Shown: piece by piece, positions 1 to 7,405 of the stretch
Layout of the letters: each line of letters starts with the position of its first letter
How positions within the stretch are numbered: position 1 is the first letter of the stretch
From: an uncultured Acetatifactor sp.
Lineage (GTDB): Bacteria > Bacillota > Clostridia > Lachnospirales > Lachnospiraceae
Length of the DNA: 27,861 nucleotides
Direction: 5' to 3'
Assembly (NCBI RefSeq): GCF_910585425.1
Contig: NZ_CAJUCP010000074.1
Span: 1-27,861 of the forward strand
Notes under the pieces: generated by a model
What the model saw: the letters and a program-made list of their open reading frames with translations, nothing else
Told to the model about the DNA's origin: nothing
Databases searched by the model: none
Made by a program: the position numbers and the translations under genes

Positions 1-312
1 GGCCCGTCGTACACGGAATACACGGTGCGCGCCGGAGACAGCCTGTGGCAGATAGCCCGTAGATTCGGGACCACGGTGGAGGCGATCAAGAGCCTGAACG
101 GCCTGACCAGCGACGCGCTGGATGTGGGTCAGGTGCTGCGGATACCCACGGCCCAGTCCGGTCCGTCGTACACGGAATACACGGTGCGCCCCGGTGACAG
201 CCTATGGCAGATAGCCCGTAGATACGGAACCACGGTGGAGGCGATCAAGAGCCTGAACGGGCTTAAAAGCGACTTGCTGAGCATCGGCCAAGTGCTGCGG
301 ATTCCGGCCAGG
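1..312 (+). repeat. 159-bp in-frame tandem repeat (LysM plus linker)
   Basis: The segment starting at 1 recurs at 160, a period of 159 bp or 53 codons. The linker and the first LysM half are nearly identical at DNA level, while the 3' ends of the domains differ more (TSDALDV versus KSDLLSI). This points to recent duplication or ongoing gene conversion of LysM units. Confidence 0.75.
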
Positions 313-315
313 TAG
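1..315 (+). CDS. LysM-repeat protein, C-terminal part (5' truncated by window)
   Basis: The reading frame is open from the first base, so the gene starts upstream; the GTG at 25 lies inside the first repeat and is not a real start. The visible 104 residues are two almost identical LysM domains, each opening with YTVR-GDSLWQIARR, then GTTVEAIKSLNGL and ending VGQVLRIP or IGQVLRIP. A short linker (TAQSGPSYTEY) separates them, and the same GPSYTEY linker precedes the first copy, so more repeats probably lie upstream. LysM domains bind N-acetylglucosamine polymers such as peptidoglycan, so the protein is probably a cell-wall-bound, spore or secreted protein. The catalytic or other N-terminal part is not in the window. 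Family call is secure; the role is unknown. Confidence 0.85.
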   Translation, partial: GPSYTEYTVRAGDSLWQIARRFGTTVEAIKSLNGLTSDALDVGQVLRIPTAQSGPSYTEYTVRPGDSLWQIARRYGTTVEAIKSLNGLKSDLLSIGQVLRIPAR

Positions 316-400
316 TTTCCGGGCTTATACAGCGCGCCCTGGGGGCTGCGGCTGACGGCTGAGAGGTGGGGCATGGAGAAATATTTTCCGGAAATACAGA

Positions 401-439
401 AACAAAAGGCCGGGGACAGGCGCTCTGCCCGTTCCCGGC
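401..439 (-). terminator. Rho-independent terminator of glnA
   Basis: On the minus strand a 13-bp stem (arms 427-439 and 409-421, one mismatch and one G-U pair) with a 5-nt loop is followed by TTTTGTTT. It lies 20 bp past the glnA stop. On the plus strand the stem is followed only by ACTCTCTTATCC, so termination of the LysM gene here would be weaker. Confidence 0.75.
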
Positions 440-458
440 ACTCTCTTATCCATAATGA

Positions 459-1901
459 TTACAAGTCGTAGTACAGATTGAACTCCGCCGGATGGGGAAT
501 CTGCTCCATCTGCCGCAGCTCCGCCCGCTTCCTGGCCACCCAGATATCAATCAGCCTCTGGGGGAACACGCCGCCCTTTGTGAGGTAATCGTGGTCGGCC
601 TCCAGGGCGTCCAGGGCCTCGCCCAGGGATTTGGGCAGACCCTCGATCTTCTTCTGCTCCTCCAGGGAGAGGGTATAGAGATTGAAGTCGTAAGGCCCCC
701 AGCCGTTTGCCGCCGGGTCTATCTTGTTCGCGATGCCGTCCAGACCGGCCATGAGGATCGCAGCGTAGGCGTAATAGGGATTGGCCGTGGCATCCGGATT
801 GCGCAGCTCGAAGCGCTTGGTCTCCGGGGACTTGGCGTAGGCCGGGATCCGGATCACCGCGCTGCGGTTGGAGGTGGCATAGCCCACGGTCACCGGGGCC
901 TCGAAGCCGGGCACCAGGCGCTTGAAGGAATTGGTGGAGGGATTGGTGAAGGCGCACAGGGAGGCGATGTGCTTCAGCAGACCGCCCATGAAATAATGGG
1001 CCGTCCTGCTCAGCTCCGAATACCCCTCCTCGTCATAGAACAGGGGCAGCCCGTTCTTGAACAGCAGCATATGCACATGCATGCCGCTGCCCGCCTCCTG
1101 GTAGATGGGCTTGGGGAGGAAGGTGGCGGTCTTTCCCTCCTGGGCAGCCAGGTTCTTGATGATGTACTTGACGATCATGGTGTTGTCCGCCATGGCGGGC
1201 ATGTCGTCCAGCTCCACCTCGATTTCCATCTGGCCCGGGCCGCCCACCTCGTGGTGGTGGTATTTCACCCGGACGCCCCAGTCCTCCAGCATCATGCACA
1301 TGCGGCTGCGCAGGTCGTAGCCCACGTCCTGGGGAGCCGAGATGTGGTAGCCGCCCTTGTGGGACACCTCATAGCCGTTATTCCCCGGATGGTCCAGGCT
1401 GTGGTTCCAGTCCGCCTGCCTGGTGTCGATGCGGTAGCCGCACTGGCTGGGCGACACCTGGAAGCGGGCGCTGTCGAAGAGATAGAACTCGAACTCGGGC
1501 CCGATCACCATGCGGTCGGCGATGCCGCTTTCCTTCATATATTCTACGGCGCGGAGGCTGACGTTCTTTGGGTACTGGTCGAAAGGCCTGTTCCCGTCCT
1601 GGCCGATGGTGCATACATTGCCGCACATGGTCAGGGTGGGCACCGAGGCGAAGGGATCCACATAGGCGGTGGAGGGATCCGGCAGGAACACCATGTCGCT
1701 CTTCTCGATGGGCGCGTAGCCGTAATTGGAGCCGTCGAAGCCGATGCCGTAGGTGAAGGTGTCCTCGCAGAACCGCTCCACCGGGATGGTGATGTGCCGC
1801 CAGCGGCCGTCGATGTCCGTCATCTTGAAGTCGATCATGCGGATCTGCTTTTCCTGGCACAGGTTCCTGATTTCCGTGATTTTAGCTGTGTTCTTATCCA
1901 T
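459..1901 (-). CDS. glnA: Glutamine synthetase, type I
   Basis: The product of 480 residues condenses ammonia and glutamate to glutamine with ATP in the cytoplasm. Type I signatures are clear: MIDFKMTDIDGRWRH near the N-terminus (beta-grasp domain), IGPEFEFYLFD with the metal-binding glutamates, GSGMHVHMLLFKNG in the ATP region, NPSTNSFKRLVPGFEAPVTVGYATSNRSAVIRIP with the glutamate-binding loop, and RFELRNPDATANPYYAYAAILMAG. The length is normal for a somewhat long GSI. The ATG start has AAAGGAGT eight to ten bases upstream. It stands alone: the aldose-epimerase gene upstream on the same strand is 219 bp away and a terminator follows. No TnrA/GlnR-type site could be assigned with confidence. 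A 486-residue open frame on the opposite strand is a codon-bias shadow. Confidence 0.96.
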   Translation of the reverse strand: MDKNTAKITEIRNLCQEKQIRMIDFKMTDIDGRWRHITIPVERFCEDTFTYGIGFDGSNYGYAPIEKSDMVFLPDPSTAYVDPFASVPTLTMCGNVCTIGQDGNRPFDQYPKNVSLRAVEYMKESGIADRMVIGPEFEFYLFDSARFQVSPSQCGYRIDTRQADWNHSLDHPGNNGYEVSHKGGYHISAPQDVGYDLRSRMCMMLEDWGVRVKYHHHEVGGPGQMEIEVELDDMPAMADNTMIVKYIIKNLAAQEGKTATFLPKPIYQEAGSGMHVHMLLFKNGLPLFYDEEGYSELSRTAHYFMGGLLKHIASLCAFTNPSTNSFKRLVPGFEAPVTVGYATSNRSAVIRIPAYAKSPETKRFELRNPDATANPYYAYAAILMAGLDGIANKIDPAANGWGPYDFNLYTLSLEEQKKIEGLPKSLGEALDALEADHDYLTKGGVFPQRLIDIWVARKRAELRQMEQIPHPAEFNLYYDL

Positions 1902-2120
1902 GCTGCTAACTCCTTTTCGTCATGTCATATACTTTATTCCCGCGAGCAATGAGCCAAGCGGCCGTGCCTGCACAGCCAGCTGGCGAATGCCGCGAGGTAT
2001 TTGATTTCAGGCTGTTTTCAGACAGATTGGGTCAGCTTCCCCGGAACCTGCCGGGAGCGCGGGAAGCGCCGCACATATCAGGCACATATCCGGCAGGCTG
2101 CTGCGGGAAGGCGGGGCATT

Positions 2121-3002
2121 TCAGGATACTTCTATGGTATAGGAGGCATTCCAGACTTCCCCGGGAGCGATCCGGTTGCCCCATTTGCGCTCCTCCAGGG
2201 TCCCTGTGAAGTCCTCGCCGTCGCATCTGCCGTGCCAGGGCTCGATGCACACGAAGGGGGCAGGGGGACTGCCTGCGGGGGACCATACGCCGAACAGGGG
2301 GGCGTCCATTGTGACCTTTATATAGCTGCTCTTATCCGGCCTGCAGAGGGAGACGGTGGCCGTCTGATTGTCCTCGATGACCAGCGCGTCGTGGTCGAAG
2401 AGGCAGTCCGTGAGGGCCAGCCTGCCCCCGTCCAGGGGATAGGTATCGCTCTCGTTTAAGGCCAGCCCGTTTTCGCTGATTCTGGTGCTGTTCACCTGGG
2501 CTATGTCGCCGAAGTCCAGGAAATAGTCGTGGCGCGCCTCTCCCTCCCGGATGGGGCAGTTGAAGGCGGGATGTCCGCCGATGGAGAAGGGGAGGGGTTC
2601 TGCGCCCGGATTCTCCACCTGCCACAGGACGGCGACTTTGTTCCCCTCCAGGCGATAGCCCAGCTTCAGGAAGAAGGCGTAGGGATATTTCTCCAGGGTC
2701 TCCTCGTTGGAGCCTAGGCCGAACCAGAGCTCAGTCTCCGTCCGGGAGAGCAGCTCGAATTCCATGTCCCTTGCGAAGCCGTGCTGGGTCATGGAGTAGG
2801 TCTGCCCCTTGGTGCGGTATTTCTTGTCTTTGGCGCTTCCCACGAAGGGGAACAGGATGGGGGAGGTGCGGTTCCAGTACCTGGCGTCCGCGCACCACAT
2901 GTATTCCGTGCCGGTATCCAGCTTCTTCAGAGATTTCAGCTCCGCGCCCAGGCTTTCCACTGCAATGGAAATTTCTTGGTTTTTCAATTCGTAAAGTGAC
3001 AT
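2121..3002 (-). CDS. Aldose 1-epimerase family protein (LacX/galactose mutarotase-like)
   Basis: The 293-residue product resembles the LacX-like branch of the aldose 1-epimerase superfamily, beta-sandwich enzymes that interconvert alpha and beta anomers of sugars. Seen motifs are NRTSPILFPFVGS, TQHGFARD (with the usual His), SIGGHPAFNCP (second conserved His) and the C-terminal VCIEPWHGRCDGEDF. The frame is open back to 3140, but the ATG at 3002 is chosen because AGGAGG stands eight bases upstream and the protein then begins MSLYELKNQEISIAVESLGAEL, the usual start of this family. It is divergent from the GH5 gene and is probably monocistronic. The exact sugar cannot be told; many members of this branch are annotated only by homology. 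Confidence 0.87.
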   Translation of the reverse strand: MSLYELKNQEISIAVESLGAELKSLKKLDTGTEYMWCADARYWNRTSPILFPFVGSAKDKKYRTKGQTYSMTQHGFARDMEFELLSRTETELWFGLGSNEETLEKYPYAFFLKLGYRLEGNKVAVLWQVENPGAEPLPFSIGGHPAFNCPIREGEARHDYFLDFGDIAQVNSTRISENGLALNESDTYPLDGGRLALTDCLFDHDALVIEDNQTATVSLCRPDKSSYIKVTMDAPLFGVWSPAGSPPAPFVCIEPWHGRCDGEDFTGTLEERKWGNRIAPGEVWNASYTIEVS

Positions 3003-3133
3003 AGCGTCCTCCTTCTGCGATTTTCTGTTACCAATATCATAAGACATGGGGCCGCGGGCTGTCAAGGACTTAGGGCCATATCGGAAGGTGTGCATCGGAA
3101 GGCCTATGGGGAGGTCGGCGGCTTCCCGCGGGC

Positions 3134-3161
3134 TTGACAAAGCGTGGTGGTCTGCTAGAAT
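3134..3161 (+). promoter_or_regulatory. Sigma-A promoter of the GH5 gene
   Basis: TTGACA at 3134-3139 is separated by 16 bp from TAGAAT at 3156-3161, which is preceded by TGC (extended -10). This predicts a leader of about 160 nt before the GH5 start. The open frame of the GH5 gene can be extended back into the -35 box, which is a further reason to reject that upstream start. Confidence 0.7.
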
Positions 3162-3214
3162 CTATACTGACTACCGTTGGTGGGGGCCAGGTCACCAGAC
3201 TCGCGAGGGGAAAG

Positions 3215-3265
3215 CATCGTGGATTGGCGGCAGATCACCGTGGTCTGGCGGCACATTTTGCCGCC
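3215..3265 (+). repeat. Two 21-bp direct repeats and a hairpin in the GH5 leader
   Basis: A 21-bp unit at 3215-3235 is repeated directly at 3236-3256 with 17 of 21 bases the same (shared core CGTGG..TGGCGGCA). The second copy runs into a perfect 7-bp hairpin, GGCGGCA at 3247-3253 with TGCCGCC at 3259-3265. The unit spans two helical turns in the transcribed leader, so it may be a tandem regulator site or an RNA element. No known regulator was matched. Confidence 0.5.
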
Positions 3266-3328
3266 CGTGAATATAAGGAAGCTATGCGGTACAATCAGGG
3301 GGGTTCTGTTATATGGGGAGGGAAAACT

Positions 3329-5257
3329 ATGGCTGCCTGGAAAAGCATATGGAGATGGAGGACGGATGCCATGAGGAGGATTATAATCTGCGGCCTTGTG
3401 CTGCTGATAGGGACATGCTGTGCAACGGGCTGCGGAGGGGCAGGTGCGGGGACAGAAGAGGCTCTGCCCCCGCAGGCTGGCCGGGAGGAGGCCGGAGGGG
3501 CAGGCACAGAAGCGGGAGGTGCAGGGGTCACAGGCGCGGAGATCGGAGGAGCAGGTACGGAGGCTGGAGAGGCGAGAAGTGTAGGCACAGAAGCGGGAAG
3601 CGCAGGCGCGGAGATCGGAGGAGCAGGTACGGAGGCTGGAGAGGCGGGAAGTGTAGGCACAGAAGCGGGAAGCGTAGACGCGGAGAGCGGAGGAGCAGAC
3701 ACAGAAGCGGGAAGCGCAGGAGGCACAGGTACGAAGGCCGGAGCGGCAGAATTCACAGGCACGGAAGCCGGAGCGCCGGACAGGGAGACAAATCCTGGAA
3801 AAGAGGGAACAGCAGCATCGGGCACCCCTTCGAATCCCGGCGCAGGGAAGCCCGTCGCCCTGTCCGTGGCGGGGACGCAACTGGTGGACGAGGAGGGCGA
3901 TCCAGTCCAGCTAAGGGGGATCAGCACCCACGGCCTGGCCTGGTATCCGCAATACATCAATGAAGCGTGCTTCCGGCAGATTAAGGAGGAGTGGGGGATG
4001 GACGTAGTCCGCCTGGCCGTGTACACCGCGGAGAGCGGCGGATACTGCACGGACGGGAATCAGGATGCTCTGAAGGCATTGGTGCGGGAGGGCGTGGAAT
4101 ATGCTACGGACTGCGGGCTCTATGTCATCATCGACTGGCACATCCTGTCGGATGGGAATCCCAATGCCTATCTGGAGGAGGCGGAGGCGTTCTTCCGGGA
4201 GATGTCGGCGGAATATGCCGACTACGATAATGTAATATATGAAATCTGCAATGAGCCCAACGGAGCCACCTCCTGGGCAGAGATAAAATCCTATGCGGAA
4301 CAGGTCATAGCCGCCATCCGGGAGAAGGACGAGGACGGCATCATCCTGGTGGGCACGCCTAACTGGTCACAGCAAGTGGATCAGGCGGCGGCAGACCCCA
4401 TCACGGGATATGGCAATATCATGTACACCCTGCACTTCTATGCCGCCACCCATAAGGATTCCCTCCGGGGTGCCATGGTGCAGGCGGTAGCCGATGGCCT
4501 GCCTGTCTTTGTTTCGGAATACGGCATCTGCGATGCCAGCGGCAATGGCGGAATCGACGCGGCACAGGCGGCGGAATGGGTGCGGGTCATGGACGACTGC
4601 GGCATCAGCTATGTGGCCTGGAACCTGTCGGACAAGGCGGAGACCTCCGCGATTCTGAGAAACGGCTGCGGCAAGGACAGCGGCTTCGCATGGGAGGACT
4701 TAAGCGACTCCGGCAGATGGCTGCTGGATATGCTGGGAAGCGAAGGGAATGCAGGAAAGCAGGGCAACGGCGCAGGCGCAGGAGGGGAGGGTGCGGACAG
4801 CAGCCCGGGCAGCAGGGACAGCAATGGAACGGCCGGTGGCACCGAAGAGGGCAGCGTGGGAGGAAGTACGAAAGGCGGCACCGGGGCAGACGGCAGCCCG
4901 CCCGCCGGGGATAAGGGACCTGCGCAGATGCCCGGAGGGACAGGCGGCCAACCGGCCCCGGAGATCCAGAGCCCGGACGGCCTGACAGTGACGGCCAGGA
5001 TCGTGAACTCCTGGGAGCAGGAGGACGGGACATACTACCAGTACGAAGCAGCCATCGCCAACGCTTCGGATACGGCCAGTGACGTCTGGGAGATCACGCT
5101 GACCTTCCAGGACGAAATCGCTCTCCAGAACGGCTGGAACGGGAACTGCCAGGTCCAGGGGACTGTCCTGACCATATCCCATATGGACTACAATGGCCAT
5201 ATTGAGGCCGGCGGCAGCGTGGAGGGCATCGGCTTTATCCTGAAAATTTCATATTAA
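3329..5257 (+). CDS. Secreted GH5 endoglucanase-type lipoprotein with CBM2-like domain
   Basis: From the ATG at 3329 (GGGGAGG seven bases upstream) the protein has 642 residues. A second ATG at 3371 with GGAGGA eight bases upstream is equally possible and would start MRRIIICGLVLL. A hydrophobic stretch (about residues 18-29) and Cys35 suggest a lipoprotein signal, though the box ATGC is not ideal. A Gly/Ala/Thr/Glu linker with DNA repeats covers about 36-170. The GH5 catalytic domain (174-470) shows RGISTHGLAWYP, DVVRLAVYT, VIIDWHIL, the acid/base in ICNEPNG (Glu309), LHFYAATH and the nucleophile in VSEYG (Glu397), closest in memory to GH5_2 cellulases. A second Gly-rich linker leads to a domain at 551-642 resembling cellulose-binding CBM2. 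It probably cuts beta-1,4-glucan or mixed glucan at the cell surface; mannanase activity is less likely. Confidence 0.88.
   Translation: MAAWKSIWRWRTDAMRRIIICGLVLLIGTCCATGCGGAGAGTEEALPPQAGREEAGGAGTEAGGAGVTGAEIGGAGTEAGEARSVGTEAGSAGAEIGGAGTEAGEAGSVGTEAGSVDAESGGADTEAGSAGGTGTKAGAAEFTGTEAGAPDRETNPGKEGTAASGTPSNPGAGKPVALSVAGTQLVDEEGDPVQLRGISTHGLAWYPQYINEACFRQIKEEWGMDVVRLAVYTAESGGYCTDGNQDALKALVREGVEYATDCGLYVIIDWHILSDGNPNAYLEEAEAFFREMSAEYADYDNVIYEICNEPNGATSWAEIKSYAEQVIAAIREKDEDGIILVGTPNWSQQVDQAAADPITGYGNIMYTLHFYAATHKDSLRGAMVQAVADGLPVFVSEYGICDASGNGGIDAAQAAEWVRVMDDCGISYVAWNLSDKAETSAILRNGCGKDSGFAWEDLSDSGRWLLDMLGSEGNAGKQGNGAGAGGEGADSSPGSRDSNGTAGGTEEGSVGGSTKGGTGADGSPPAGDKGPAQMPGGTGGQPAPEIQSPDGLTVTARIVNSWEQEDGTYYQYEAAIANASDTASDVWEITLTFQDEIALQNGWNGNCQVQGTVLTISHMDYNGHIEAGGSVEGIGFILKISY
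3531..3674 (+). repeat. 72-bp tandem repeat in the GH5 linker
   Basis: The unit at 3531-3602 recurs almost unchanged at 3603-3674 (24 codons, consensus GAEIGGAGTEAGEA-SVGTEAGS). More degenerate copies flank it from about 3480 to 3790. The repeat lengthens the spacer between the membrane anchor and the catalytic domain and is a likely site of length variation between strains. Confidence 0.75.
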
Positions 5258-5271
5258 CTTTTATTTTCCCA

Positions 5272-5313
5272 TTGACACACAACTGATTATGGTGTATATA
5301 TAACATATAAACA
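5272..5313 (+). promoter_or_regulatory. Promoter with overlapping palindromic operator for the GntR/ABC operon
   Basis: TTGACA (5272-5277), 17 bp, TATATA (5295-5300). A 21-bp imperfect palindrome at 5293-5313, of the form TGTnTATATnnnATATAnACA, covers the -10 box and the expected transcription start. YtrA-type GntR proteins are usually autorepressors acting on such sites, and this one lies 20 bp before the GntR gene. The site is seen; its use by this regulator is inferred. Confidence 0.72.
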
Positions 5314-5333
5314 GATGAGAGGACGATGCCGAT

Positions 5334-5717
5334 TTGAAACTATTGCAGAATTCAGGAGTCCCCATATACCAGCAGATTGCGGAGCAGCTAAAGGCGGATA
5401 TCCTGTCGGGCAAGCTGAGGGAAGGGGAATATCTCCCGTCCATCCGGGGCCTGGCGAAGGACCTGCGGATCAGCGTCATCACCACCATGAAGGCCTATGA
5501 ACAGTTGGCGGAGGAGGGGCTTGTGACAGCGGTCCAGGGCAAGGGCTTCTATGTGAACGCCCAGAACAGCGAGATGCTGAAGGAACAGCATCTTCGCAGA
5601 GTGGAGGAGGCCCTGATGGAGGCGGTGAGCGCCGCCAGGATAGCCGGGATGACAGGCCAGGAGCTGCAGGAAATCCTGCGGACGCTGCTGGACATGGGGG
5701 ACGAAGGGGAAGATTAG
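5334..5717 (+). CDS. GntR-family transcriptional regulator, YtrA type
   Basis: This 127-residue protein has the GntR winged helix at residues 8-75 (PIYQQIAEQLKADILSGKLREGEYLPSIRGLAKDL, then VITTMKAYEQLAEEGLVTAVQGKGFYV). The short helical tail of about 50 residues is typical of the YtrA subfamily, which lacks a large effector domain. The start is a TTG at 5334, ten bases after GAGAGGA; no in-frame ATG fits. It opens an operon with an ABC ATPase and two membrane proteins, 30 bp before the ATPase gene, the standard YtrA arrangement. In relatives such operons respond to cell-envelope antibiotics. The signal here is unknown. Confidence 0.92.
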   Translation: MKLLQNSGVPIYQQIAEQLKADILSGKLREGEYLPSIRGLAKDLRISVITTMKAYEQLAEEGLVTAVQGKGFYVNAQNSEMLKEQHLRRVEEALMEAVSAARIAGMTGQELQEILRTLLDMGDEGED

Positions 5718-5747
5718 GAGATCCGTCAGGAGGAAAGGAAGAGGGAT

Positions 5748-6704
5748 ATGGCCAAAATAGACGAAAAAGCGACTATAATAAAACATGAAAATGAAGTTTT
5801 CCAGACCGCGCTGCAGGGGAGGGGCCTACGGAAAAAATACAGGGGCTTCGAGCTCTCGGTTCCCCGGCTTTCGCTGCCGAAGGGCTTCGCCACAGCCCTG
5901 ATCGGAGAGAACGGCGCGGGAAAGACCACGCTGCTGAACATCCTCGCCGGCATACGGCTGGACTTCGCGGGGGAGGTCACCTACTTCGACAGGCAGCAGC
6001 CGGGAATCTGCGGCGATGTCCAGGAGCAGATCGGCTACACGGGCCCGGGCTGCTACTTCCTGCCCCAGTGGACGACCCGGCAGGTGGAGGAGATCAGCGG
6101 GCTCCTGTTCGCAGGTTTCCATAAGGAGAGATACCGGGCAATCTGCGGAGAGCTGGGAATCGGCGGCAGCGATGGGGGGAAGCAGGTGCGCAGCCTCTCC
6201 GACGGCAACAGGATGAAGCTGATGCTGGCGGCGGTCCTGGCCAGGGACACAAAGCTGCTGATTTTGGACGAGCCGGCCTCCCCGCTGGATCCCCTGATGC
6301 GGGACAGGCTCTGCGACATGATACGGGAGTATCTGGAGCAGGGAGGCGGGGAGAAGTCGGTGTTCTTCTCCACCCACAATATCGCGGACATGGAGAACGT
6401 GACGGATTACGCCATCATCCTGGAGCATGGCAACATCGTGGAGGAGGGCTTTGTGGAGGATCTGAAGGAGAAATATGTCTGTGTGAAGGGGGAGGCAGCG
6501 GACGGGGAGAGGGCCGGAGAGATCCTCTTTTCCATGAACCGCAGCGCCTACGGGTTTGAGGGGATCTGCCTGGCTGAGAATGTGGAGAGGCTGGCCGGGA
6601 TGGACGTGAGCCTGGAGACGCCCAGCCTGTCCCAGATCAGCGTGGCGGTGATGAAGGCCAATACAAGCCTTGGAAAGCGCGGAAAGGGATGGGCTGTGGA
6701 ATGA
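5748..6704 (+). CDS. ABC transporter ATP-binding protein
   Basis: The product has 318 residues with a complete nucleotide-binding domain: Walker A GENGAGKTT (53-61), signature LSDGNRMKL (150-158) in place of the standard LSGGQ, Walker B LLILDEP (about 170-176) and switch region FFSTHNIADM. The Q-loop region reads IGYTGPG and lacks the usual Gln, a small departure. The remaining 90 C-terminal residues form an accessory domain. The ATG is chosen because purine-rich AGGAGGAAAGGAAGAGGG precedes it. Its stop overlaps the start of the next gene by ATGA, so the two are translationally coupled. It should energise the two membrane proteins that follow, as in ytr/bcr-like exporters or signalling modules. 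Confidence 0.92.
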   Translation: MAKIDEKATIIKHENEVFQTALQGRGLRKKYRGFELSVPRLSLPKGFATALIGENGAGKTTLLNILAGIRLDFAGEVTYFDRQQPGICGDVQEQIGYTGPGCYFLPQWTTRQVEEISGLLFAGFHKERYRAICGELGIGGSDGGKQVRSLSDGNRMKLMLAAVLARDTKLLILDEPASPLDPLMRDRLCDMIREYLEQGGGEKSVFFSTHNIADMENVTDYAIILEHGNIVEEGFVEDLKEKYVCVKGEAADGERAGEILFSMNRSAYGFEGICLAENVERLAGMDVSLETPSLSQISVAVMKANTSLGKRGKGWAVE

Positions 6705-7405
6705 GGGATCGGATGAAAAGCTATCTGGTATTTGCCGGCGCGCGGTATCGGCTTGCGGTGTACCTGCTGATGCCGGCCGCCCTGTTGGGGATCGGTCTGT
6801 GGGCGGAGGGAAAGCTGGGGAGCGGCAATGGGGGTGTGGGGGCGATCGTGGTGACGGTGCTCCTGCCCATGGCGGAAATCAGCTCTGACAACTGGCTGTT
6901 CGGCGGGATCCAGGCGAAGGATTCCATGGGGCTGGAGTACCTGAAGGCCTCCGGGCGGGGGAGGGGGATTTTGAAAAATGCGCTTTGGATGGACCTGGCG
7001 CGGAAGTTCCTGTCTGCCCTGGGCATTATCGCGCTGCACCGGTTGGCAGCGGCTCTGGCCTGGGGATGGACGGCGGGAGGCGCCCCCGGTTCCCGGCCCG
7101 GCATTGCCCACAGTTGGCTCGGCAATGCCGGAAGCGCCGTGGGAGTCCTGCTGTATTTCGTGCTGGTCGCTTACATTGTCTCGGCCCTTGGCACATTCCT
7201 GTCCAGGTTCGGCGGCATTTTCTGGATGAACCTGCTGATCAGCTACGGGGCCGTGTTCCTGGCGGCATTTGCCCTGATACTGCTGAATCTGGCAGAACAT
7301 ATATTTATTATCGATATCATGTGCATGGCGCTTGGAGCGGCGGTGAGCGTTCTGATCGTGCAGGCCGCCATGAAGAGGGTGGAAAGGAGCTATTATGATA
7401 AATGA
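6701..7405 (+). CDS. ABC-type permease subunit, hydrophobic membrane protein
   Basis: This 234-residue protein begins MRDRMKSYLVFAGARYRLAVYLLMPAALLGIGL and has about six hydrophobic segments, ending in a long one near FIIDIMCMALGAAVSVLIVQ. The ATG at 6701 overlaps the ATPase stop codon by four bases and is preferred over an in-frame ATG at 6689 that lies inside the ATPase gene. No enzymatic motif was seen. By position and topology it is a permease-like subunit for the preceding ATPase. Family assignment below that level is not possible by eye. Confidence 0.85.
   Translation: MRDRMKSYLVFAGARYRLAVYLLMPAALLGIGLWAEGKLGSGNGGVGAIVVTVLLPMAEISSDNWLFGGIQAKDSMGLEYLKASGRGRGILKNALWMDLARKFLSALGIIALHRLAAALAWGWTAGGAPGSRPGIAHSWLGNAGSAVGVLLYFVLVAYIVSALGTFLSRFGGIFWMNLLISYGAVFLAAFALILLNLAEHIFIIDIMCMALGAAVSVLIVQAAMKRVERSYYDK

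Noticed and set aside
492..1952. 486-codon open frame opposite glnA
   Set aside because: It is an antisense shadow of a GC-rich gene with strong codon bias; the composition (His/Val/Gly/Leu-rich) has no family look and no ribosome site.
2047..2097. CCTGCCGG/CCGGCAGG inverted repeat as a terminator of the aldose-epimerase gene
   Set aside because: The 35-nt loop and lack of any U-tract make it a weak candidate.
3134..3328. N-terminal extension of the GH5 protein to a TTG at 3134
   Set aside because: That TTG is the first half of the promoter -35 box, and the extension would put 80 residues before the signal peptide.
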